Assembly (NCBI RefSeq): GCF_038150125.1
Contig: NZ_JBBVMF010000001.1
Span: 327,942 to 391,941 of the forward strand
Origin: SW132 sp038150125
GTDB taxonomy: Bacteria; Bacteroidota; Rhodothermia; Balneolales; Balneolaceae
Direction: 5' to 3'
Length of the DNA: 64,000 nucleotides
In this document: positions 35,552 through 42,276 of the stretch, in pieces
Layout: the number at the start of each line of letters is the position of its first letter
Position numbering within the stretch: the first letter of the stretch is position 1
Program-made: the position numbers and the translations under genes
The notes under the pieces: model-generated
The model's input: the letters and a program-made list of their open reading frames with translations, nothing else
The model's database searches: none
Told to the model about the DNA's origin: nothing

Positions 35552-36283
35552 TCACAAAGTCCCCTTGATCTCCCTCACCTTATCCACCAGCTTGTCGTAA
35601 TGCGAGCCTTTCCAGTAGATCTTCCCGCACTGGTCACACTGCATAAATTCTTCGAAACTCTTTTGAACCCGCGGAGGCAGCTCTGCCTCCACATCTGCTT
35701 TTTCCACCGACTTCAAGTGACCATTGCAGCTCATGCATCTTGAAAAGGGGCTAAGTTTTGATGAGAGATTGAAATATCGAATAACGTCTGAAAGCTGCTC
35801 ATCCGGATCTGTCGACCGCAGCCAGTGACCATAAGAAAGTTTGCCGTGTTTCAATAACCCCACATCCCTGGTGAGCACAGCACGGTTTTCCTGAACAGCG
35901 TTTTTTACTATCTCAGGATCACTGGCGCTATTGTTGTAGAGAGTGTCGATTCCAGTGAGGCGAAGCAGCCGCGCCAGTTTACCAAGATGAACATCCGCTA
36001 CAAACCACTCGGGCATCTCATCAACCGGCCTGATATTATCTGGGTAATTTGAACCGTCTATGATCTCTTTCGGTATCACCATCAGGCTGTCACCGCCGGA
36101 AACATTATAAGAGAGCGGATTTTCTCTGCCGTTCACCATCAACCCAAACACTTCCACATGCGGCACGCCACACGACTCAACCAGGTCTTTGGCTGATGGA
36201 TTAAGGTGAAATGACTTTTCAACCTCCGGCTGACCTGTGAAAACCTGCAAAGAACCTTCGAACTCAAACCGGGCCGTGTTCAT
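35552..36283 (-). CDS. Mut7-C RNase-domain protein with ubiquitin-like N-terminus
   Basis: 243 residues. The N-terminal ~80 residues (ARFEFEGSLQVFTG to VSGGDSLMVIPKEI) resemble the ubiquitin-like partner domain that often precedes Mut7-C. The rest is the Mut7-C RNase domain (PIN-like fold): EWFVADVHLGKLARLLRLTGIDTLY, NRAVLTRDVGLLKHG, with aspartates for metal binding. A zinc ribbon follows with paired CxxC motifs (CMSCNGH and CDQCGKIYW). Such proteins are predicted endoribonucleases of uncertain role. The following upstream gap of ~350 bp holds the conserved repeats ahead of the RHH-PIN pair. Confidence 0.85.
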   Translation of the reverse strand: MNTARFEFEGSLQVFTGQPEVEKSFHLNPSAKDLVESCGVPHVEVFGLMVNGRENPLSYNVSGGDSLMVIPKEIIDGSNYPDNIRPVDEMPEWFVADVHLGKLARLLRLTGIDTLYNNSASDPEIVKNAVQENRAVLTRDVGLLKHGKLSYGHWLRSTDPDEQLSDVIRYFNLSSKLSPFSRCMSCNGHLKSVEKADVEAELPPRVQKSFEEFMQCDQCGKIYWKGSHYDKLVDKVREIKGTL

Positions 36284-36423
36284 ATATATGTCATTAATGG
36301 ATGTGTCTGCTTCTCCATTAATAACGGCAGACGCACCGTAAAAACTCCCGCTTTTTCAAGACCATCCTCTTGAGCCAGCAAACACATGATCCGCAGATGT
36401 TCAAAGATGGCCCGCATATTCTA

Positions 36424-36459
36424 TTCTGCGACTCATGATCAATAAGCTGAGTCGCAGAA
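36424..36459. repeat. Perfect 12-bp inverted repeat
   Basis: TTCTGCGACTCA-N12-TGAGTCGCAGAA. Its arm (TATTCTGCGAC) recurs 80 bp downstream at 36506-36516 and at 56440-56450 inside the conserved cassette-flank repeat, so the element is probably related to the mobile cassettes. Confidence 0.8.
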
Positions 36460-36470
36460 CATCGCCCTGG

Positions 36471-36556
36471 AAAACAGTGTATTGCAAACAGCCCTGAAAT
36501 AATCTATTCTGCGACGGTACATACTGCGAATGAAATTTCGTTGAATTGTATGTTAT
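36471..36556 (+). repeat. Conserved 5' cassette flank, copy 1
   Basis: About 86 bp closely matching 56405-56491: both read TTGCAAACAGC, CTGAAATAATCTATTCTGCG ACGGTACAT, GCGAATGA and GAATTGTATGTTAT in the same order. One lies upstream of the RHH-PIN pair, the other upstream of the unrelated HigBA-Shedu unit, so it is a property of the flank and not of one gene family. Confidence 0.9.
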
Positions 36557-36597
36557 TGCCATTCTAAATACTACTGCAGTTGCCCGTTCGTTTTGAT

Positions 36598-36616
36598 TGT
36601 ATTACATTGTAATACA
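36598..36616. promoter_or_regulatory. Operator-like palindrome of the RHH antitoxin
   Basis: TGTATTACA-T-TGTAATACA, a perfect 9-bp-arm palindrome 14 bp before the antitoxin ATG. RHH antitoxins usually repress their own promoter through such sites. Confidence 0.7.
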
Positions 36617-36630
36617 TTTAATTTACTACT

Positions 36631-36849
36631 ATGAGTACAACACTTTCAATTCGCATCGACAAAGATCTTGAACAACTTCTTGAGCAGGCCGCCAAACGTA
36701 CCGGACGCCCCAAAAGTGAATTGGTTAGGGATGCCATCAGGCGTCAGTTATCTATCGAATCCTTTCAACAACTGCGTAAAGAACTTTTGCCCTACGGAGA
36801 AGCGCAAGGATGGTTAACTGATGAAGATGTTTTCAGGGAAGTTTCGTGA
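36631..36849 (+). CDS. Ribbon-helix-helix (CopG-type) antitoxin
   Basis: 72 residues. The N-terminal ~45 residues form the RHH fold: TTLSIRIDKDLEQLLEQAAKRTGRPKSELVRDAIRRQL, a beta strand followed by two helices that dimerise and bind DNA. The C-terminal tail (ELLPYGEAQGWLTDEDVFREVS) would wrap the toxin. It precedes the PIN toxin gene by 88 bp and follows an exact palindromic operator. The pair is a typical RHH-PIN toxin-antitoxin module. Autoregulation is inferred from the palindrome. Confidence 0.9.
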   Translation: MSTTLSIRIDKDLEQLLEQAAKRTGRPKSELVRDAIRRQLSIESFQQLRKELLPYGEAQGWLTDEDVFREVS

Positions 36850-36937
36850 GCTTCTTTTTATTGATTTTGATTGGTCTCACGGTGCACTCTTTAAACACTA
36901 AACACTTCAATGATCAATTCTCATCCCGGAGTGTATC

Positions 36938-37339
36938 ATGAAAATTTTTGCCGATACCAATGTATTGGTGAGTGCATTTACGGCAAGGGGGTTGTGTGCA
37001 GATCTGCTTGAAATTATACTTGCTGACCACCAGTTGATGACAGGAGAATTTGTATTACAAGAGTTACAAAGGGTACTGACAACTAAACTCAAGGTTCCTA
37101 AAAGAAAAGTATCCGATGTCTTTCAATTCCTTCGAAATCATCATGTGGAACCTATACCTGAAAACCCTTCTAAAGTAAAAGTCAGGGATGAAGATGACCG
37201 ATGGGTATTAGAATCAGCATTAAGAGCAAAAGCAGATATACTGGTTACCGGAGATAAAGACCTTTTAACTATTTCAAAACAAGTACCACAATTGAGAATT
37301 GTAACACCAAGGGAGTTTTGGGAGCTTGTGCAAAAGTGA
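36938..37339 (+). CDS. PIN-domain toxin, PIN_3-like (putative toxin-antitoxin component)
   Basis: 133 residues with a PIN endoribonuclease fold: FADTNVLVSAFTARGL at the N-terminus carries the first catalytic aspartate, EFVLQELQRVLTTKLKVP the conserved glutamate, and VRDEDDRWVLESALRAKADILVTGDKDLL the further acidic residues (DxD and GDKDLL). PIN toxins cleave RNA with divalent metal. It is paired with the RHH antitoxin. Its stop codon (37337-37339) lies 12 bp before a group II intron-like 3' terminus on the opposite strand. Confidence 0.9.
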   Translation: MKIFADTNVLVSAFTARGLCADLLEIILADHQLMTGEFVLQELQRVLTTKLKVPKRKVSDVFQFLRNHHVEPIPENPSKVKVRDEDDRWVLESALRAKADILVTGDKDLLTISKQVPQLRIVTPREFWELVQK

Positions 37340-37351
37340 GTCTGAGCTATA

Positions 37352-37442
37352 ATCGAGTAGACGGCCGCGAGCAATAAGCCCACGTTGCGCCTCTTGCCAA
37401 AAGCACTGCTTTGCAGCACACCATCACCCCGCGACGTGACCA
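37352..37442 (-). mobile_element. Group II intron 3'-terminal relic (domain V/VI-like), copy 1
   Basis: Read on the minus strand it ends GCGGCCGTCTACTCGAT, as do group II introns of the GUGUG...CTACTCGAT type. Immediately before that is an arm pair (CGTGGGC..GCTCGCG-like) of domain VI, and before it a domain V-like stem around GGTGATGGTG. The same architecture recurs at 58419 and 59536 with compensating base changes in the stem. The 5' part of an intron is not recognisable here; the following 180 bp look degraded. Confidence 0.65.
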
Positions 37443-37628
37443 GTCATCAATAATTGCTCCCCTCCTCTTATCACCGGATAAAACAATCCCTTCCCGAACT
37501 CGAAACCAATCAATCGGGTTCTTATATCCTTATTCCCTGCCGGGAAACATTACACAAACGTTATCAATAACGGCTGTTGATTTATCGATTTTCTGCTAAC
37601 AGTATTTATCTATCAGGCTTTTGGTTTC

Positions 37629-38975
37629 ATGAACACGCACCAGGCAAGCACGAAAAAACGGTATCCAATTAGAAATCTGACCCGGATTATGGTTCTCACC
37701 CGTATCACCGTTATACTAACTGCTTTCGTCTGCACCCTTACTTTTCTATTTCTGCCAAATGATTCTTTCTCAAATCCGGCAGCTGCCAACTCGTTTGCCG
37801 CACCGGCTGATACAACCCGTTCTGAGAATGAACCTTATACATCCGGGAAATCACTCGGCGGTCACCTGCTGGCTTTGCCATCGTACCTGTTTCAGTGGTC
37901 AACCTGGCCATTAGAGGCAGGATTCAAACAAGCCGAGACAAATCTTCTCCCCTACCTGCTTGAAGGCGAACGTGGCGATTATGGTGTGTTTCCGCTATTC
38001 GAACTGGGTGGTGCCACTGGGTATTCATACGGGTTGCTGCTCTTTCACAATCGCCCGTTTTATCAAAATCATAGTGCGCGCATTGAAGCCCTGTTCGGGT
38101 CAAGCGACTACAATGACTTTGATTTTGATTACGATATCAACCGCTTTTTGTCCGACAGAGGGCGACTTGAAATAGAAGCCACATACGGCAACAGTCCTGA
38201 CCGCACGTTCCTTTTTGGAAATGATGCTCCTTTTAGCGACCGGAGCTTTTTTGACCGGGAAGATATTGAAGCAGGCATCCGTTACGGTTACAGCATGTCA
38301 GACAGAGCCGCTTTATTGTTTAACGCAGACTATTTAAGACGTAAAATCACACAGAGCGATAGAGTCACAGAGGAAAATGCGCCGGCGTTTCCCACCACCT
38401 TTCTCACTACAAATTCTCTTCTCTCCACCGGCATTCAGGTGTCGCTTGATAATGCCCGGGGTGTGCCGAGGATTAACCGCGGCTACCGGCTGATTACCGA
38501 CCTGCAGTGGAGCCGGTCACTCATGAATAACAGGTTTCATTACTTCAATTACCGAGCCGAGTGGAACCAGTTTATCCCGATTCCTTTTCTGCCTGATAAC
38601 CGCCGTTTTGCATTCAAAGGAGAACTACGGAAAGCAGAACCGCTAAGGGGAAAAGAAGTTCCCTTTTTCGAAAATCCAAGCCTTGGCAGCTCCCGTGATC
38701 TGCGAGGCTTTTCAACCGACCGGTTTCGTGAAAGCGGAAGCTTGTTATTTACGCTCGAGTACCGCTATCCGCTCTGGGATTTTTCTGACGTGGTTCTTTT
38801 TATTGATGAAGGTCAGGTATTTAACAAGTACTCTGATATTGGAATTAACGATTTTCACACAAGTTACGGTTTTGGCTTTCACCTGATTTCGTCCAAAGGA
38901 TTTGCATTCCGGTCCGAGTTTGCGTTCAGCCGTGAAACATCCCGATTTATTCTTTTAATTTCCCCAAACTTTTGA
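37629..38975 (+). CDS. BamA/TamA-like (bacterial surface antigen D15) outer-membrane beta-barrel protein
   Basis: 448 residues. A hydrophobic N-terminal segment (ITVILTAFVCTLTFLFLP) acts as export signal; a proline/alanine linker follows. The barrel region has alternating amphipathic strands and contains LRGFSTDRFRESGSLLFTLEYRYPLW, whose RGF sits where the Omp85 family has its conserved loop-6 VRGF/Y motif, and an aromatic C-terminus (SRFILLISPNF). No POTRA domains are evident, so it is a short Omp85-like barrel. It overlaps the next gene by 4 bp. Transport or insertion role is inferred. Confidence 0.82.
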   Translation: MNTHQASTKKRYPIRNLTRIMVLTRITVILTAFVCTLTFLFLPNDSFSNPAAANSFAAPADTTRSENEPYTSGKSLGGHLLALPSYLFQWSTWPLEAGFKQAETNLLPYLLEGERGDYGVFPLFELGGATGYSYGLLLFHNRPFYQNHSARIEALFGSSDYNDFDFDYDINRFLSDRGRLEIEATYGNSPDRTFLFGNDAPFSDRSFFDREDIEAGIRYGYSMSDRAALLFNADYLRRKITQSDRVTEENAPAFPTTFLTTNSLLSTGIQVSLDNARGVPRINRGYRLITDLQWSRSLMNNRFHYFNYRAEWNQFIPIPFLPDNRRFAFKGELRKAEPLRGKEVPFFENPSLGSSRDLRGFSTDRFRESGSLLFTLEYRYPLWDFSDVVLFIDEGQVFNKYSDIGINDFHTSYGFGFHLISSKGFAFRSEFAFSRETSRFILLISPNF

Positions 38976-40693
38976 TCTCTGATTTGAAATCAATCACTCT
39001 GACAAATCACTCATATTATTTCCTGCAGTTGCTGTTTGGCTTGATGGTGCTGCTGAGCGGCTGTGGCACCTCCAAACCATACACTACCGGAACCATAAAG
39101 ACGTTTGATCCCGACACGTCTGCAATCGACCAGCCCGGCGAAGCTGCCTCCTACCAGTACTGGGATCGTATTGACAACACTATATTACATCAGATCGAAA
39201 AGCCACTGGACCTGAACCGTGTCTTCCGGTTTGCGGGTAAAACGCTCGGCATTTCAGGAGCTAAACAGGCCGATAATATCAACCGTCTCGATGAAGCCCC
39301 CAAATCGAGCTGGTATACCTTCCGCCACTACTACAACCCGATGACGCCCGACGAACTTGCGCGCGGCCCGAACACAACTCATCCCGATACAAGCGGAAAC
39401 TGGACCATATTTTCCGCTAAGCTCGAAGGAATGAACCCCGGATTCTTTGCCGAAGATTCAGAAGGCAATCGGTTCCTCATCAAATTTGATGGCCCCAATT
39501 ATCCCGAGCTGACTACCTCAGCCGAAGTCATCAGCACAAAAATTTTTTATGCTTCAGGTTATTACGTACCGGAATCCACCATCACCTATTTCGACCCGGA
39601 CAGGGTTGAGGTTGGCGATGGCGTGATGATTGAAGAAAATTGCAAGGAGCAGCAGATGACCCAGGATGATTTTCGCGGGATTATTTCAAACGCCACGAGA
39701 AACGAGAAGGGACAGGTTCGGGCGCTTGCCAGCAAGTTCGTGGACGGTGTACCGCTCGGCCCATGGAATTTTGAGGGGACCCGTAGTGATGATCCAAACG
39801 ACCGCGTAGATCATGAACACCGCCGTGAGATCCGGGGCATGCGTGTCATCAGCTCCTGGCTGAACGATACCGACCGCCGCGACGCTAATACGATGTCGCT
39901 TTATACAGATCAGGGATACATCCGGCACCTGGTCCAGGATTTTGGCAACACACTTGGTGCGAACGGAGCATCTATTCACTACCCGATCTATGGGCAGGCG
40001 TACCTGGTTGATCCGCGCTATATGCTTGTTTCCGGGCTGTCGCTCGGCTTAAAAGTTCATCCATGGGAAGAGATCGACGTAGAGAACTATATCCCGGATC
40101 CCTCAGTAGGTTATTTTAGGTCTGAAACATTTCTTCCCGGGGACTGGGTGCCGGTTCACCCCATTCCCGCGTTTGAGAATATGACGCTGCGGGATGCATT
40201 CTGGGGCGCGAAACACGTGATGAGTTTCAGTGATGAAGATATACGCGCCATTGTGGAAACCGGAGAGCTCAGCAATAAAAGTGCTGAAGAGTACCTGGTC
40301 CAGACACTCATTGAACGGCGGAATATGATTGGCGGGTATTGGTTCAGTAAAATCAACCCGATAGACAAATTTTCGGCAGAACGGCAGGGTGATCAGCTCA
40401 CTTTAAAATTTACAGATCTCGGGAGTGAAACAGGGATCTTCGACAGCGAATCAACCCGCTACATCTACACGCTAAAAACGACAGACGGGACAACTTACGC
40501 GGTAAATCGTTCCTCAGATGATTCCTCATTACAGGATGTTGTTCCCTCTCCGGATCAGGATGATACACTTGTGCTTCACTATCAAATCAAAACTATAAGA
40601 GACGACGTAAACACACCGGAAAGAAATGTGGATGTGTATGTTGTTGAGGACGACAACGGTATACGGATCGGCGGTATGCACAGGGAAGAATAA
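38972..40693 (+). CDS. Lipoprotein with kinase-like (HipA/atypical kinase) motifs
   Basis: 573 residues, with a lipoprotein signal ending at the lipobox cysteine 31 (GLMVLLSGC); translation begins at a TTG overlapping the previous stop by 4 bp, as no suitable ATG is present before the signal. The middle has segments resembling an atypical protein kinase: FLIKFDGPNYPE (lysine ~171, phosphate-positioning), then WLNDTDRRDANT (~300-307, catalytic-loop-like D..N) and LVQDFGNTLG (DFG near 323). These match HipA-like/CotH-like kinase cores, but the N-terminal signal places them outside the cytoplasm where ATP is scarce. It lies between the BamA-like gene and a nucleotide transporter. Function is inferred only from motifs. 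Confidence 0.6.
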   Translation: MISDLKSITLTNHSYYFLQLLFGLMVLLSGCGTSKPYTTGTIKTFDPDTSAIDQPGEAASYQYWDRIDNTILHQIEKPLDLNRVFRFAGKTLGISGAKQADNINRLDEAPKSSWYTFRHYYNPMTPDELARGPNTTHPDTSGNWTIFSAKLEGMNPGFFAEDSEGNRFLIKFDGPNYPELTTSAEVISTKIFYASGYYVPESTITYFDPDRVEVGDGVMIEENCKEQQMTQDDFRGIISNATRNEKGQVRALASKFVDGVPLGPWNFEGTRSDDPNDRVDHEHRREIRGMRVISSWLNDTDRRDANTMSLYTDQGYIRHLVQDFGNTLGANGASIHYPIYGQAYLVDPRYMLVSGLSLGLKVHPWEEIDVENYIPDPSVGYFRSETFLPGDWVPVHPIPAFENMTLRDAFWGAKHVMSFSDEDIRAIVETGELSNKSAEEYLVQTLIERRNMIGGYWFSKINPIDKFSAERQGDQLTLKFTDLGSETGIFDSESTRYIYTLKTTDGTTYAVNRSSDDSSLQDVVPSPDQDDTLVLHYQIKTIRDDVNTPERNVDVYVVEDDNGIRIGGMHREE

Positions 40694-40703
40694 GAACTAA
40701 GCC

Positions 40704-42050
40704 ATGGCAGCGAAACTACTCCAGCAGGTAAAAGAAAACTTTTTTGATATCCGGAAAAAAGAGTGGCCGGACGTATTAATGATGTCACTCTATTTTTTCC
40801 TGGTTATTGCCGTCTTTTGGGTTCTAAAGCCCATGAAACGAGGCATCCTTGTGAACCTATACCAGGAAGTGCCGCTCATGGTCTGGGGAATCAGTTTTGC
40901 CGGGGCCGAGGTAGAGCAGCTTGCAAAAGTTGCCAATATGTTTGTCGTGTACTTATTTGTGATCGCCTTTACACTGCTCTCGCGAAAGCTGCCCCGTCAG
41001 CAGATGAACCTGGTCCTTTGCACTTTTTTTGCAAGCTTATTCGTACTTTTTTCATTTCTGGTGAATGACCCCGGAGAACCTACAGCGTGGTCTTTTTATA
41101 TCCTTGGCGATATTTTCAATTCCGCGATGGTCACCTTCTTCTGGGCCTACAGCAACGATCTTTTCAGTTCTGATCAGGCCAAGCGAACGTATGGAATCGT
41201 AGGACTTGGCGGCATCATAGGCGGAATTGTCGGCTCCTCCGTTGTTGTGGGCTTTGTGGACCAGGTGGGTCGCCCCTCTCTGATGATCGCCAGTATATTT
41301 CCGCTCGTCATCATGACCGCCATCGGCTATTGGGTGCACAACCGCACAGAGAAAAAAGAAGCAGAACCGAACGAACCGTGTGCAGAAGGCAAACGCTGTA
41401 ATGCTTTGTTTGAGGGCGCCGATATTGTATTTAAATCAAAGTATCTGCTCACCATCGTTGGTATCCTCGGTCTCTATGAAATGGTCTCAAACATTGTTGA
41501 CTTTCAGCTGTCGGCTGTCATTGCATCGGAAATCCAGGGTGATTTAGAAAAGGACGCCTATTTTGGGTTTGTGGGGCAGATCACAAGTATTCTGTCATTG
41601 GTGGTGCAGCTCTTTTTCACGAGCTTTGTGATGAAACGATTTGGTGTGGGAGTGGCACTGCTCTTTCTGCCGGTGGCCATCACGTTTGGCACGATCGGCT
41701 TCCTGATTGTGCCCGGCCTTTTATTTGTCACCATTATGTCGGCCGGCGATAATAGCCTGAACTACTCCATCAACCAGTCGGCAAAAGAGACGCTGTATAC
41801 GCCCCTGAGCCAGGATGCCAAGTACAAAGCGAAGGCATTTATCGATATGTTTGTGCAGCGATTTGCCAAAGTTCTCGCTGTTGTTCTGAACCTTGTGGTT
41901 GCGGCATTGGTTGGGCTCGGGCAGGTGCACTGGCTCTCCCTTGCAACTTTAATGATCCTTATTTTTTGGATTATGCTTGTGCGCTATGCGGGCAGGGAGT
42001 TCAAGAAGAAAGCAGATCCGGAAGAGATACCGAGCGTAAATGAAGGATAA
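40704..42050 (+). CDS. Npt1/Npt2 (Tlc)-family nucleotide transporter
   Basis: 448 residues with about 11-12 membrane helices. The N-terminus (EWPDVLMMSLYFFLVIAVFWVLKPMKRGIL) and the conserved DVFVQRFAK/ SKTLY-like segments (SAKETLYTPLSQDAKYKAKAFIDMFVQRFAK) match NTP/NDP or nucleotide exchange carriers of Rickettsiales/Chlamydiales type, which also occur in many free-living Bacteroidota. Starts 10 bp after the kinase-like lipoprotein gene. Its substrate (ATP/ADP, other nucleotide or none) cannot be inferred. A related second copy follows at 42277. Confidence 0.82.
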   Translation: MAAKLLQQVKENFFDIRKKEWPDVLMMSLYFFLVIAVFWVLKPMKRGILVNLYQEVPLMVWGISFAGAEVEQLAKVANMFVVYLFVIAFTLLSRKLPRQQMNLVLCTFFASLFVLFSFLVNDPGEPTAWSFYILGDIFNSAMVTFFWAYSNDLFSSDQAKRTYGIVGLGGIIGGIVGSSVVVGFVDQVGRPSLMIASIFPLVIMTAIGYWVHNRTEKKEAEPNEPCAEGKRCNALFEGADIVFKSKYLLTIVGILGLYEMVSNIVDFQLSAVIASEIQGDLEKDAYFGFVGQITSILSLVVQLFFTSFVMKRFGVGVALLFLPVAITFGTIGFLIVPGLLFVTIMSAGDNSLNYSINQSAKETLYTPLSQDAKYKAKAFIDMFVQRFAKVLAVVLNLVVAALVGLGQVHWLSLATLMILIFWIMLVRYAGREFKKKADPEEIPSVNEG

Positions 42051-42090
42051 AGAGTGGTTCTGAGCGCTGGCCATGGTATTTTGAGATATG

Positions 42091-42267
42091 GAATAAACTA
42101 CCTCGGGGTAGAGTCACAAGGTATTAACATTGAACCCATAACTTTTTGTTCAATATGTAGTTTCTTATGGAGTGTCCCCCTTCGAAGGGATCCCTTGCGG
42201 GAAAAGGGGGACTTTTATCTCATTCCGATCCAGAGGGTTGGGGAATTAAACCACTTATAATTAATAC
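42091..42267 (+). repeat. Dispersed repeat family B, copy 2
   Basis: AATAAACTACCTCGGGGTAG.. to GGGGAATTAAACCACTTATA, shared with 28616-28850, but the centre here is a short GGGATCCCTTGCGGGAAAAG-type insert. It ends 10 bp before the TTG start of the next transporter gene. Confidence 0.85.
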
Positions 42268-42276
42268 ACAAACCTG

